Shown one piece after another: positions 1-7,841 of a DNA stretch of 24,779 bases. Origin of the DNA: an uncultured Lachnospiraceae bacterium (GTDB taxonomy: Bacteria; Bacillota; Clostridia; Lachnospirales; Lachnospiraceae); NCBI GenBank assembly GCA_910585205.1, contig CAJUCC010000033.1:1-24779 (forward strand). The letters run 5' to 3'. Below the pieces are notes generated by a model. It was not told the origin of the DNA. It searched no databases and saw nothing but the letters and a program-made list of their open reading frames with translations. Position 1 is the stretch's first letter; each line of letters begins with the position of its first letter. Position numbers and translations under genes: made by a program.

Positions 1-100
1 CCAGGAAATCGGAAAATTCAGCATCAGAAGCATACCATTTGGAATCCCAGTCTTTTATAATGCCAACTCTCAGGCCATGAGGATTAACTTTCTGTCCCAT
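1..100 (-). CDS. rpsC: 30S ribosomal protein S3, N-terminal part only
   Basis: Reading leftward from the ATG at 98-100 gives MGQKVNPHGLRVGIIKDWDS, the highly conserved start of bacterial uS3, which binds 16S rRNA in the small-subunit head and helps form the mRNA entry channel. Only the first 33 residues are inside the window; the gene runs off the left edge. An AGGAGG ribosome binding site lies in the 11-bp gap after rplV, so the two are co-transcribed. The order rplV-rpsC is the standard S10 operon order. Confidence 0.97.
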   Translation of the reverse strand, partial: MGQKVNPHGLRVGIIKDWDSKWYASDAEFSDFL

Positions 101-111
101 TATCTTTCCTC

Positions 112-498
112 CTATCTTTCATCCAGCACAATCGTAATGTGGCTCATTCTCTTTTCGATCCTGTATGCCCTTCCCTGTGCCCTCGGTCTTACTCTTTTCA
201 TTGTGGGTCCCTTGTTTGCATAGCACTCTGCAATGTAAAGATTGTCCCTGTTCATTCCGTTGTTGTTTTCAGCATTGGCAATCGCTGATTCCAGCAGCTT
301 CTTGGTCAGGCTCGACGCGTATCTCGGGTTGTATTCCAGAATCCCGAGCGCCGTCTCCACATCTTTGCCTCTGATGGCATCTAAAACAAAACATGCTTTC
401 TGAACGGATACTCTCGCATAAGATAATTTAGCTGACGGTCTGGTATCCTTTTTCGCATTTCTCTCTCTTTTTATCTGACTTCTGTGTCCTTTCGCCAT
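112..498 (-). CDS. rplV: 50S ribosomal protein L22
   Basis: This 128-residue uL22 protein binds 23S rRNA and lines the peptide exit tunnel with an extended hairpin. The family core is visible: a region near residues 24-75 with SYARVSVQKACFVLDAIRGK, then NNNGMNRDNLYIAECYANKG, then the basic hairpin MKRVRPRAQGRAYRIEKRMS near residues 99-118, where macrolide-resistance changes occur in other species. Length is normal for Firmicutes. The basic first 20 residues form a short extension before the core. It sits between rpsS and rpsC in the S10 operon with short gaps on both sides and is presumably transcribed from the promoter upstream of rpsJ. Confidence 0.97.
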   Translation of the reverse strand: MAKGHRSQIKRERNAKKDTRPSAKLSYARVSVQKACFVLDAIRGKDVETALGILEYNPRYASSLTKKLLESAIANAENNNGMNRDNLYIAECYANKGPTMKRVRPRAQGRAYRIEKRMSHITIVLDER

Positions 499-520
499 GA
501 ATGGAAACCTCCTTTCGAAA

Positions 521-802
521 TTATCTTACTTTGGATTTCTTTTCGTCTTTTCCATGACCTCTGTAAGTTCTTGTGGCAACGAACTCACCGAGTTTATGTC
601 CAACCATATCTTCTGTTACATATACCGGTACGTGCTTTCTGCCGTCATGTACCGCAAAGGTGTGTCCTACAAAAGAGGGGAAGATTGTAGAACGGCGGGA
701 CCAGGTTTTGATAACCTGTTTCTGTCCTGATGCATTGAGAGCATCGACTTTTTTCAACACGCTCTTATCAGCAAACGGTCCTTTTTTTAATGATCTTGCC
801 AT
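521..802 (-). CDS. rpsS: 30S ribosomal protein S19
   Basis: This 93-residue uS19 protein sits in the 30S head, contacts the A-site finger of 23S rRNA and pairs with S13. It starts with MARSLKKGPFADKSVLKKVD, an almost invariant opening, and contains the conserved segment WSRRSTIFPSFVGHTFAVHD followed by VTEDMVGHKLGEFVATRTYRGH. Length is standard. It is separated by 24 bp from rplB upstream and 22 bp from rplV downstream, fully consistent with one polycistronic S10 transcript. Nothing unusual is seen. Confidence 0.97.
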   Translation of the reverse strand: MARSLKKGPFADKSVLKKVDALNASGQKQVIKTWSRRSTIFPSFVGHTFAVHDGRKHVPVYVTEDMVGHKLGEFVATRTYRGHGKDEKKSKVR

Positions 803-826
803 TTTGATTCCTCCTATTAATATCGA

Positions 827-1669
827 TTACTTCATCGCCTTGCCGTCACGTCTTCTTACGATCAGCTTATTGGACTGTTTCTTTTTCTTTCTTGTCTTCA
901 GGCCGAGTGCAGGCTTGCCCCAGGGTGTACACGGTCCCGGACGTCCGATTCCGGTCTTGCCCTCGCCGCCGCCGTGCGGATGGTCATTGGGGTTCATTAC
1001 GGAACCACGCACCGTAGGTCTGATACCCATATGGCGTTTCCGTCCTGCTTTACCGATATTAATCAGGTTATGATCCGCGTTTCCGACAACGCCGATCGTC
1101 GCGCGGCAGACGATGGGAACCATTCTCATCTCGCCCGAAGGAAGACGCAGTGTTGCGTATTTACCCTCTTTTGCCATCAGCTGCGCGCTGTTGCCGGCGC
1201 TGCGTACAAGCTGTCCGCCTTTGCCGGGATACAGTTCGATATTGTGTACCTGTGTACCAACCGGAATCTCGGATAACGGCAGGCAGTTACCGATTCTGAC
1301 TTCCGCTTCCGGTCCGTTCATAATCTTCATGCCGTCCTTTAATCCTTCCGGCGCAAGGATATATGCCTTCTGTCCGTCCGCATAGCAGATCAGCGCAATA
1401 TTGGCCGTTCTGTTGGGGTCGTATTCGATTCCCTTTACCGTTGCGGGGATTCCGTCTTTATATCTCTTAAAATCAATGATTCTGTATTTTCTTCTGTTGC
1501 CGCCGCCACGGTGTCTGACCGTGATCTTACCCTGGTTATTGCGGCCCGCATTTTTCTTCAAAGAAACAAGAAGGCTCTTTTCCGGTGTCTTTTTGGTAAT
1601 TTCCGCAAAATCCGAACCGGTCATGTTTCTTCTGGAAGGTGTATATGGGTTATATGTCTTAATTCCCAT
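827..1669 (-). CDS. rplB: 50S ribosomal protein L2
   Basis: This 280-residue uL2 protein is needed for subunit association and supports the peptidyl-transferase centre. MGIKTYNPYTPSRRNMTGSD is the normal N-terminus; the frame is open six codons further upstream, but the ATG at 1667-1669 has AAAGGAG eight bases before it and fits the family start. Visible landmarks are GRNNQGKITVRHRGGGNRRKY near residues 40-60 and the C-terminal NPNDHPHGGGEGKTGIGRP segment that holds the conserved histidine near the active site. It ends in a basic tail. Upstream there is an unusually long 156-bp gap to rplW, described separately. Confidence 0.97.
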   Translation of the reverse strand: MGIKTYNPYTPSRRNMTGSDFAEITKKTPEKSLLVSLKKNAGRNNQGKITVRHRGGGNRRKYRIIDFKRYKDGIPATVKGIEYDPNRTANIALICYADGQKAYILAPEGLKDGMKIMNGPEAEVRIGNCLPLSEIPVGTQVHNIELYPGKGGQLVRSAGNSAQLMAKEGKYATLRLPSGEMRMVPIVCRATIGVVGNADHNLINIGKAGRKRHMGIRPTVRGSVMNPNDHPHGGGEGKTGIGRPGPCTPWGKPALGLKTRKKKKQSNKLIVRRRDGKAMK

Positions 1670-1825
1670 TGTGTTTTCTCCTTTCAACGCTCGATTTATT
1701 ATCGCACTTTTCTGTGCTTAGTTGTAGATAAGGAAGTTCCCCTCCCCAAGCCCGTCAAAACCCCGCTGAGTTCAGGGGACGGCCTCGCGCCAAACCCGAA
1801 AATACCTCGTTAAGCGCTTCCGGCC
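1670..1825 (-). other. Long non-coding spacer between rplW and rplB
   Basis: Other junctions in this operon are about 60 bp or less (one overlaps by a base), but here 156 bases separate the rplW stop from the rplB start. No convincing reading frame is present. On the transcribed strand two pairing possibilities are visible. GGCC and GCGC arms at 1822-1825 and 1814-1817 can pair with 1781-1784 and 1787-1790. A second stem joins 1752-1756 to 1778-1782, extended by C-runs at 1761-1764 against G-runs near 1775-1778. The two share bases 1781-1782, so they could not both form. No T-run follows, so it is not a normal terminator. Function unknown. Confidence 0.5.
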
Positions 1826-2125
1826 TTACAGTCCTGTAAAGATTTCGATTTCTTTGCTGTCTTCTGTCAGTTGTACGATGGCCTTTTTGGTCTTTGCCGT
1901 CTTTCCGACTACCATGCCGCGTCTCTTTTTCTTGCCGTCGAGGTTCATGGTATTAACTTTCTTTACCTTTGTTCCCTCGAACATTTTTTCCACGGCTTCT
2001 TTGATCTGTGCCTTGTTTGCTTCTGTATGAACAAGGAATGTATATTTCTTTTCGCCCATACCGGACATGCTCTTTTCCGTGATGACCGGTTTGAGGATTA
2101 CATCATAATACTGTAAAACTGCCAT
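1826..2125 (-). CDS. rplW: 50S ribosomal protein L23
   Basis: This 99-residue uL23 protein sits at the tunnel exit and is the docking site for trigger factor and SRP. It begins MAVLQYYDVILKPVITEKSM, where the VILKPVITEKS segment is the family hallmark, and includes YTFLVHTEANKAQIKEAVEK and the basic loop NLDGKKKRRGMVVGKTAKTK near residues 61-80. Length is normal. The start codon overlaps the rplD stop as TAATG (shared base 2125), so translation of L4 and L23 is probably coupled. It is followed by the atypically long spacer before rplB. Confidence 0.97.
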   Translation of the reverse strand: MAVLQYYDVILKPVITEKSMSGMGEKKYTFLVHTEANKAQIKEAVEKMFEGTKVKKVNTMNLDGKKKRRGMVVGKTAKTKKAIVQLTEDSKEIEIFTGL

Positions 2126-2745
2126 TATGCGTACACCTCCTCAATCTTCTTTACGGCATCCTTTGTCAGAACGAGTGTGCCGCCCCTGAGAATGTCATAA
2201 ACGTTAATCGTACTTGTCAGTGCCGTCTGAATGCCGTACAGGTTTCTTGCGGACATTACGACATTTTCATCGTTTTCTGCCAGAACGACAAGAGCCTTTC
2301 TCACATTCAGGTTATCCATTACCTTCTTAAAGTTCTTTGTTTTGATCTCTCCGAATTTCAGCTCGTCAACGACGATCAGCTTATTCTCCTGCACTCTGCT
2401 TGTCAGTGCGGATTTGAGAGCAAGTCTCTTTTCTTTTTTATTCATCTTAAACGAATAATCTCTCGGAACGGGAGCAAACACAACGCCGCCTCCCTTCCAC
2501 TGCGGAGCTCTGGTCGAACCCTGTCTCGCATGACCGGTTCCTTTCTGTCTCCACGGTTTTCTGCCGCCGCCGGAAACTTCAGAACGCGTTTTTGCTTTCT
2601 GTGTCCCCTGACGATTATTTGCAAGCTGCTGAACGACTGCCATGTGTACCAGATGTTCGTTTACCGCAACACCAAACACGGCATCGTTCAGGTCAATTTT
2701 ATCAATTTCCTTGCCTTCCATATTATAAACAGATACGTTTGCCAT
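2125..2745 (-). CDS. rplD: 50S ribosomal protein L4
   Basis: This 206-residue uL4 protein has an extended loop that reaches the exit tunnel. The conserved loop is visible near residues 44-90: NNRQGTQKAKTRSEVSGGGR, then KPWRQKGTGHARQGSTRAPQ and WKGGGVVFAPVPRDYSFKMN. These are strongly diagnostic. Length is normal for Firmicutes. In enterobacteria L4 also represses its own operon by binding the rpsJ leader; whether that applies here is unknown, but the leader upstream of rpsJ is structured. The gene follows rplC by 26 bp with a GGAGG-type ribosome binding site and overlaps rplW by one base. Confidence 0.97.
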   Translation of the reverse strand: MANVSVYNMEGKEIDKIDLNDAVFGVAVNEHLVHMAVVQQLANNRQGTQKAKTRSEVSGGGRKPWRQKGTGHARQGSTRAPQWKGGGVVFAPVPRDYSFKMNKKEKRLALKSALTSRVQENKLIVVDELKFGEIKTKNFKKVMDNLNVRKALVVLAENDENVVMSARNLYGIQTALTSTINVYDILRGGTLVLTKDAVKKIEEVYA

Positions 2746-2771
2746 CTGTGTGGTCCTCCTTTCATCCGGGA

Positions 2772-3455
2772 TTATGCTTCCGCTCTCGTAGTTTCTTTGA
2801 TTGTCACCAGCGCTTTTCTCGGCCCCGGCACTGCGCCTTTTACGAGAATCAGGTTCTTTTCCGCATCCACTCTCACAACGCTCAGATTCTGAACCGTTAC
2901 TTTTACGCAGCCCATATGTCCCGGCATCTTTTTGCCTTTAAACACTTTACTCGGTGAGGAGCAGGCACCGTTGGAACCCTGATGGCGATGGAATTTGGAA
3001 CCATGGGTCATGGGGCCTCTGTGCTGTCCGTGACGTTTGATGGCGCCCTGGAAGCCCTTTCCTTTGGAAATGGCGGTCGCATCCACTCTGTCGCCCGCTG
3101 CGAAGATGTCCGCTTTGATCTCGCTGCCGAGTGTATATTCTTCCGCATTCTCAAGTTTCAGTTCTCTGATATATCTCTTGGAAGAAACGCCGGCTTTCTC
3201 GAAATGTCCTTTCAGCGGCTTATTTACGCCGTGTCTGTGAATGACTTCTTTCTTTCCACCCTTGTCCTTATTGATAATCTTGTCTTTCTTATCAACATAG
3301 CCGACCTGAACCGCACTGTAACCGTCATTGTCCACTGTCTTGACCTGTGTCACCACGCAGGGACCTGCTTCGAGAACCGTTACCGGGATCACGGAGCCGT
3401 CTTCCTGGAAAATCTGCGTCATGCCGATTTTTGTTGCTAAAATCGCTTTTTTCAT
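2772..3455 (-). CDS. rplC: 50S ribosomal protein L3
   Basis: This 227-residue uL3 protein nucleates 50S assembly and has a tip that approaches the peptidyl-transferase centre. MKKAILATKIGMTQIFQEDG is the classical N-terminus. The conserved core near residues 130-170 includes SKGKGFQGAIKRHGQHRGPM and THGSKFHRHQGSNGACSSPS followed by KVFKGKKMPGHMG; the glutamine of this segment is the one methylated by PrmB in other bacteria. The tail is slightly long (KETTRAEA). It lies 58 bp downstream of rpsJ, has a GGAGGTAAAGG ribosome binding site, and is second in the S10 operon. Confidence 0.97.
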   Translation of the reverse strand: MKKAILATKIGMTQIFQEDGSVIPVTVLEAGPCVVTQVKTVDNDGYSAVQVGYVDKKDKIINKDKGGKKEVIHRHGVNKPLKGHFEKAGVSSKRYIRELKLENAEEYTLGSEIKADIFAAGDRVDATAISKGKGFQGAIKRHGQHRGPMTHGSKFHRHQGSNGACSSPSKVFKGKKMPGHMGCVKVTVQNLSVVRVDAEKNLILVKGAVPGPRKALVTIKETTRAEA

Positions 3456-3484
3456 TTCCTTTACCTCCTGTTTTTTCTACAGCG

Positions 3485-3500
3485 GAACGGGAATCCGTTC
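3485..3500 (-). repeat. Short inverted repeat in the rpsJ-rplC gap
   Basis: A perfect 6-bp stem (GAACGG, four-base loop GAAT, CCGTTC) lies between the rpsJ stop and the rplC ribosome binding site. It is too short and lacks a T-run, so it is not a terminator. It may be an RNA-processing or stability element, which is a guess. Confidence 0.35.
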
Positions 3501-3513
3501 ATACTAGTAGGGG

Positions 3514-3831
3514 TTATTTGTTTTTCATCTTTATATCAATGTAAACGCCGGCCGGCATTTCCAGCCTCTGCAGTACATCGACTGTCTTGGGCGTAGGAGA
3601 GATAATATCAATCAATCTCTTATGCGTCCTCTGTTCGAACTGTTCTCTGGAATCTTTGTATTTGTGAACCGCCCTGAGGATTGTCACAACTTCCTTCTTT
3701 GTCGGAAGCGGTACCGGTCCGCTCACCTGAGATCCGTTCTTCTTTACCGTTTCAATGATTTTCTTGGCACAGGCATCCACCAACTGATGCTCATAAGCCT
3801 TTAATGTGATTCTCATTACCTGACTTGCCAT
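3514..3831 (-). CDS. rpsJ: 30S ribosomal protein S10
   Basis: This 105-residue uS10 protein belongs to the 30S head and, with NusB, to transcription antitermination complexes. The start MASQVMRITLKAYEHQLVDA matches the family, with VSGPVPLPTKKEVVTILRAV near residues 36-55 and the signature REQFEQRTHKRLIDIISPTP near residues 62-81. The C-terminus VYIDIKMKNK is typical. It is the first gene of the operon and is preceded by GGAGGCG and a leader of about 230 nt. No str operon (rpsL, rpsG, fusA, tuf) lies directly upstream, so this transcript starts at its own promoter. Confidence 0.97.
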   Translation of the reverse strand: MASQVMRITLKAYEHQLVDACAKKIIETVKKNGSQVSGPVPLPTKKEVVTILRAVHKYKDSREQFEQRTHKRLIDIISPTPKTVDVLQRLEMPAGVYIDIKMKNK

Positions 3832-4062
3832 AAAAAAAGTCGCCTCCTTTTCGCACTTTTACATGTAAGTACGACAAGCGGTGACTGTACACTCTCCCGT
3901 GTGTGTCCTCCATAGAACACCTCACGTCGCTTCTGCCTTTCCGTAGACATCTGTTGCTTGTACAGTGACTTGTCGTCAGTTTCCTAACTTGACATTCGCT
4001 CTGCGGAAAACCTGCCACAACGGGCAGCAACCTCACGCTTCATCGCTATCAATGTCACAGCA
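3832..4062 (-). promoter_or_regulatory. Structured 5' leader of the S10 operon
   Basis: About 230 transcribed bases precede rpsJ and do not hold a convincing gene. Three hairpins can be drawn. A long outer stem pairs 3959-3976 with 3871-3891: eight bp of ACGACAAG with its complement, an asymmetric internal loop (2 against 5 bases), then eight bp of ACTGTACA with its complement. Inside it lies a 7-bp hairpin at 3903-3920 (GTGTTCT, loop ATGG, AGGACAC). A small hairpin at 4012-4027 lies near the 5' end. No T-run follows the stems. Such leaders in ribosomal operons often bind a ribosomal protein for feedback control; which protein, if any, cannot be told from this sequence. Confidence 0.6.
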
Positions 4063-4068
4063 TTAATA

Positions 4069-4097
4069 AGTATAATCGGTGTCCGTTCAAAATGCAA
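4069..4097 (-). promoter_or_regulatory. Promoter of the S10 operon
   Basis: On the minus strand TTGCAT (4092-4097) is followed after exactly 17 bases by TATACT (4069-4074), a good sigma-A type match. The start of transcription should be near 4062, giving a leader of about 230 nt before rpsJ. Confidence 0.75.
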
Positions 4098-4194
4098 GTG
4101 TTTTTTTCATATTTTATGGAAAACTGTCCGGTTCGTCCGCACAGCATTCGTCTATTATTTTGTTCCTCCATTCCATAAAGCATTTTCTCCCGAT

Positions 4195-5076
4195 CTACCC
4201 GATCCGCTCCGCCATTATCCTGATCGCCTCTTTTGTCAGCGGCGGTATCTGCACATGCCACCCGTCGTAAATCGTCGCTCCCAGCTCCATAACATACGAA
4301 ATAAATCGGTCATAGGCAAAAAAGCCGTCCATCGCCCTGTTTTCCGAATAAATAAAAAACCGCACAAAACCGACCGCAGGTTTGATCTGATCCTCATACA
4401 AAAAGTTTTCATAGTGTATCGGAAAAATGCTTTCACATTTTTCCGTCAGCGTATAGAAAGCAAGAATCTCCCCGTTATCCTGATTCCGCATCAGCGTCGG
4501 TTTTGCGTAATAGACATCCATATTCTGCTTTGTATGAATCAATTCCTCAAACTCCCGTAAATCTTCACAGACGGCAAAGCGCTCCGCCTCTTCCTGTGTC
4601 AGCGTATACGGCCACATGGCCAGCGAAAAGATATAGGAGTCGTATTCTTTACGGCTGCAGAAGTCATGCATCGACTGCAGACTGAACGTCACCATCCAGT
4701 CTTTGTTTGCCAGCAGTTCTTCCAGGGTATATGTGCGTTCCTCCTCCACACAATACATTTCCGTCTTCCGATACTGCCGGTTCAGCTCTTTTACGACAGC
4801 AAGAAAATCCACAATTTCCGCCTCGGTCGTCGGAATATTGTAGCTGATTTCCACATACCCTTTCGATGCCTCTCTCGCATCAAAATAAATTCCCCTTCCC
4901 ATGCGGGTCGGACGATACAAAATGGTTGTTCCTGCAAAGTCCTTTTCCACGGGCTGCGAGGGCTCTTCCAGAATATAATATGCATTGCTCATACCGCATG
5001 CCAGCCGGCAGCGCGCAAGCAGCTCCTGAAAATCCAGCTTTTTCCCCTCGCTCCTTACCTGTAATGTAAACGCCAT
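4195..5076 (-). CDS. Uncharacterised 293-residue cytosolic protein (possibly DUF4299-like)
   Basis: Function not recognised. The protein has no signal peptide, no membrane segment and no enzyme motif that I can name. It is acidic and rich in aromatic residues, with an alternating strand/helix look; segments such as GRGIYFDAREASKGYVEISY near residues 80-100 and the C-terminal GATIYDGWHVQIPPLTKEA give it a compact two-domain appearance. Overall length and ending recall DUF4299-type proteins of Firmicutes, but this is from memory and weak. The ATG at 5074-5076 is preceded by GGGGGGAG with six bases of spacing. The gene follows putP in the same direction by 69 bp that contain two hairpins, so it may be transcribed partly by readthrough from putP. 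Confidence 0.75.
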   Translation of the reverse strand: MAFTLQVRSEGKKLDFQELLARCRLACGMSNAYYILEEPSQPVEKDFAGTTILYRPTRMGRGIYFDAREASKGYVEISYNIPTTEAEIVDFLAVVKELNRQYRKTEMYCVEEERTYTLEELLANKDWMVTFSLQSMHDFCSRKEYDSYIFSLAMWPYTLTQEEAERFAVCEDLREFEELIHTKQNMDVYYAKPTLMRNQDNGEILAFYTLTEKCESIFPIHYENFLYEDQIKPAVGFVRFFIYSENRAMDGFFAYDRFISYVMELGATIYDGWHVQIPPLTKEAIRIMAERIG

Positions 5077-5095
5077 AACGCACTCCCCCCTTTAC

Positions 5096-5139
5096 CGGCG
5101 GTTCGGCCGCCGCAGCACGACAATGCCGTTTCGGCATTG
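5096..5139 (-). repeat. Tandem hairpins between putP and the downstream gene
   Basis: Two perfect inverted repeats lie back to back: CGGCGG/CCGCCG with a 5-base loop (5096-5112) and CAATGCCG/CGGCATTG with a 3-base loop (5121-5139). On the minus strand they follow the putP stop directly. No T-run follows, so they may attenuate or process the transcript rather than end it cleanly. Confidence 0.5.
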
Positions 5140-5145
5140 CCTGTA

Positions 5146-6687
5146 CTATTCTGCAATATTTCTGTTATTCACCACATCGTCAAACTCTCTCAGCATTTCC
5201 CGGGACGGCGCCGGCGTCGCCAGGCTTACGGCAACGATCGCCAGCAGGCTCAGTGCAAAACCGATCGCCAGCGAATACAGTCCCGTCGCACTTCCGAGCG
5301 TTTGTCCGTTTACAAGCGGAATATAATCCCACACGATTACGGTCAGCGCACCGGTCATAATGCCGGCCACGGCGCCCTGAAAGTTCGTCCGTTTCCAAAA
5401 CAGCGACAGCAAAACGATAGGGCCGAATGCGGCGCCGAGTCCCGCCCACGCATTTGATACCAGTCCCATAATGGAACTGTTCGGATCCAGTGCGATAATA
5501 TATGCCAGTATGGCAATCACAAATACCGTGATACGGCTCATATGCAGCACGGTCTTGTCATCCGCATCCCTTTTCACCACACCCCGGAAAATATCTTCCG
5601 CCACACTCGAAGCGCTGACAAGAAGCTGCGAATCCGCAGTGGACATTATCGCCGCCAGAATACCGCACAGGAACAGTCCCCCGATAATCGGCAGACGATA
5701 ATCCACGGTAAACATCTTGATAATCATTTCAATAAATACTTTTTCCTCCGCGCCCTCCGTCAAAAGTCCCGGATACAGATACGCACGGCCGATTACCCCG
5801 ATCACACACGCAAAGATCAGCGAAAGCGCAACCCAGCCGATACCGATTCCCTTGGACTTATTCAGCTCCTTTTCATCCCGAACCGCCATAAAGCGCACCA
5901 GAATATGCGGCATGCCGCAATATCCCAGCCCCCATGCGACCTGCGAAATAATATCAATGAATCCGTACGGTTTTCCGTTGTTATGGAAGAGATTCATATA
6001 GGAAGAAGCACCGCCTGCCACGCCGCTCGCCTCCAGCGTGTCCATGACATTGCCGCTGACGATGCCATAGGCAACCAGCGGAACGACAAGCAGTCCGATC
6101 AGCATCAGCGTCCCCTGTACAAAGTCCGTCACACACACCGCCATAAATCCGCCCATAAATGTATAGATCAAAATAACGGCAGCGCCGATGGTAAGCGCAA
6201 TCTTATATTCCACACCGAAAACCGACGTAAACAGCTTTCCGCCGGCAGCCAGCGCGGATGCCGTATAGACAAGGAAAAAGATCACTATCGTTACCGATGA
6301 AATCAGCAAAAGCACTCTTTTTTTGTCATGAAACCGATTTTCGAAATAGGTCGGAAGTGTCAGCGCATTGCCTGCACGGATCGTATACCTGCGCAGTCTC
6401 TTGGAAACAAAAAGCCAGTTACATACCGTCCCGATAAACAGGCCGATGGCAATCCACGCCTGTCCCGTTCCCAACGCATAGACGGAACCCGGCAGCCCCA
6501 TCAGCAGCCACCCGCTCATATCCGATGCCTGCGCCGATAACGCCGCCACCGCGCCGCTTAACTTTCTGCCGCCCAGAAAGTAGTCCTCCGCATTTTCATT
6601 TTTTTTCGCATACACCAGCCCAATCACAACCATAAACAACAGATAAATGACAAAGGCTGCCAATATCCAGATTATCGAATCCGCCAT
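5146..6687 (-). CDS. putP: Sodium/proline symporter of the SSS family
   Basis: This 513-residue polytopic membrane protein has about 13 hydrophobic segments and probably imports proline driven by sodium. Strong PutP features are the N-terminal NENAEDYFLGGRKLSGAVAA segment followed by LSAQASDMSGWLLMGLPGSV (residues about 30-68), whose ASDMSGW motif lines the Na+ and proline sites. Others are TLPTYFENRF near residue 110, YTFMGGFMAVCVTDFVQG near residues 173-192, and ILAAIMSTADSQLLVSASSV near residue 345. The start has GAGGAG nine bases upstream. Length matches PutP (about 490-515). A near-perfect promoter lies upstream. A related SSS transporter of another substrate (pantothenate, sugars) is less likely given the motifs. 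Confidence 0.92.
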   Translation of the reverse strand: MADSIIWILAAFVIYLLFMVVIGLVYAKKNENAEDYFLGGRKLSGAVAALSAQASDMSGWLLMGLPGSVYALGTGQAWIAIGLFIGTVCNWLFVSKRLRRYTIRAGNALTLPTYFENRFHDKKRVLLLISSVTIVIFFLVYTASALAAGGKLFTSVFGVEYKIALTIGAAVILIYTFMGGFMAVCVTDFVQGTLMLIGLLVVPLVAYGIVSGNVMDTLEASGVAGGASSYMNLFHNNGKPYGFIDIISQVAWGLGYCGMPHILVRFMAVRDEKELNKSKGIGIGWVALSLIFACVIGVIGRAYLYPGLLTEGAEEKVFIEMIIKMFTVDYRLPIIGGLFLCGILAAIMSTADSQLLVSASSVAEDIFRGVVKRDADDKTVLHMSRITVFVIAILAYIIALDPNSSIMGLVSNAWAGLGAAFGPIVLLSLFWKRTNFQGAVAGIMTGALTVIVWDYIPLVNGQTLGSATGLYSLAIGFALSLLAIVAVSLATPAPSREMLREFDDVVNNRNIAE

Positions 6688-6738
6688 TTTTTTCTCTCCT
6701 CTTTTTCATCTCTTTCGTCCTCACAATAGTCGGATAAC

Positions 6739-6767
6739 ATTATAATATACGAATTCCCTGCCGTCAA
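6739..6767 (-). promoter_or_regulatory. Promoter of putP
   Basis: On the minus strand TTGACG (6762-6767), 17 bases, then TATAAT (6739-6744): almost consensus for sigma-A. It lies about 50 bp before the putP start and implies strong basal expression unless a repressor acts there. Confidence 0.8.
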
Positions 6768-6920
6768 CAAGTTCTGTTATGTCATATTACCGCATTATCA
6801 TTTTAATGCACCAAAGCATCATCTCTCTTTTATTTTCTTGTCCCCCGCTTCATTGTATGATAGGATGGTAACAGAAACCGGACGCCGGAATTGAATCATA
6901 CTACAAGTAAGGAGCCATAT

Positions 6921-7781
6921 ATGTGGATTGCAGATAACTGGAACGAATATGAAGTACTGGACACCTCATGCGGTGAAAAGCTGGAACGGTGGGGCGATTA
7001 TACCCTGATCAGACCGGACCCGCAGGTCATCTGGGACACGGATAAAGAGCACCCCGGATGGGAGCGTCCGAACGGCCACTACTTCCGCAGCACACGCGGC
7101 GGCGGCAGCTGGAAATTTTCCCGTCTGCCGAAAGAATGGTCCATCCGCTATCGTGATCTGCAGTTCCATGTAAAACCGTTTCAGTTCAAGCACACCGGCC
7201 TGTTTCCCGAGCAGGCGGTAAACTGGGACTGGTTTTCCGATAAGATACGGCAGGAAAAGCGGCCGCTGCGGGTGCTGAATCTTTTCGCCTACACAGGCGG
7301 AGCCACTCTGGCCGCGGCAAAAGCGGGAGCCGCCGTCACCCATGTGGACGCTTCCAAAGGTATGGTCGGATGGGCAAAAGAAAACGCCGCGGCTTCCGGC
7401 CTCAACGGCGCGCCGATCCGCTGGCTTGTGGACGACTGTGTGAAATTTGTGGAACGGGAAATCCGCCGCGGAAGCAGGTATGACGGCATTATTTTAGACC
7501 CGCCCTCCTATGGCCGGGGGCCGAAGGGGGAAGTGTGGAAAATCGAACAGTCTGTCTATCCTCTGATCCGACTGACCGCGCAGATACTTTCGCAAAAACC
7601 GGTCTTTTATCTCGTCAATTCGTATACAACCGGCCTACAGCCCGCGGTTCTGACCTATATGATCTCAAATGTCATACAGCAGAAATTCGGCGGACAGGTA
7701 AAATCAGACGAAATCGGCCTGCCGGTGACATCCACCGGACTTGTGCTGCCGTGCGGGGCATCCGGGCGCTGGAGCCGGTAA
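6921..7781 (+). CDS. Class I SAM-dependent rRNA methyltransferase (RlmI/RlmK-like, COG1092)
   Basis: The 286-residue protein has a Rossmann-fold SAM domain: motif I VLNLFAYTGGATLAAAKAGA at residues 118-137, the acidic ribose-binding residue in THVDASKG after it, and catalytic motif IV DPPSYG at residues 193-198. That set is typical of YccW/RlmI-type methyltransferases acting on 23S rRNA. The first 100 residues form a lead-in domain with many aromatic residues (WKFSRLPKEWSIRYRDLQFH). A PUA domain found in RlmI is not seen, so the exact target base is unknown. The ATG at 6921 has TAAGGAG six bases upstream and is preferred over an in-frame ATG at 6891. It is monocistronic and ends before a bidirectional terminator. 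Confidence 0.88.
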   Translation: MWIADNWNEYEVLDTSCGEKLERWGDYTLIRPDPQVIWDTDKEHPGWERPNGHYFRSTRGGGSWKFSRLPKEWSIRYRDLQFHVKPFQFKHTGLFPEQAVNWDWFSDKIRQEKRPLRVLNLFAYTGGATLAAAKAGAAVTHVDASKGMVGWAKENAAASGLNGAPIRWLVDDCVKFVEREIRRGSRYDGIILDPPSYGRGPKGEVWKIEQSVYPLIRLTAQILSQKPVFYLVNSYTTGLQPAVLTYMISNVIQQKFGGQVKSDEIGLPVTSTGLVLPCGASGRWSR

Positions 7782-7841
7782 GCTCCGCAGAGAGGCGAAT
7801 ATCCTGTCTGTTTTACTCTGAACGATTTTTACGGCATAATA

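Noticed and set aside
3791..4036. An 81-codon frame on the minus strand upstream of and overlapping rpsJ.
   Set aside because: It overlaps the rpsJ start in another frame, has cysteine- and arginine-rich random-like sequence and falls on the folded leader. It is better explained as untranslated leader.
4115..4179. A 9-bp inverted repeat (TTTATGGAA at 4115-4123 with 4171-4179) after the 4195-5076 gene, considered as a terminator.
   Set aside because: The stem is AT-rich with a 47-base loop and is not followed by a T-run on the minus strand, so it is unlikely to end transcription. It may be chance.
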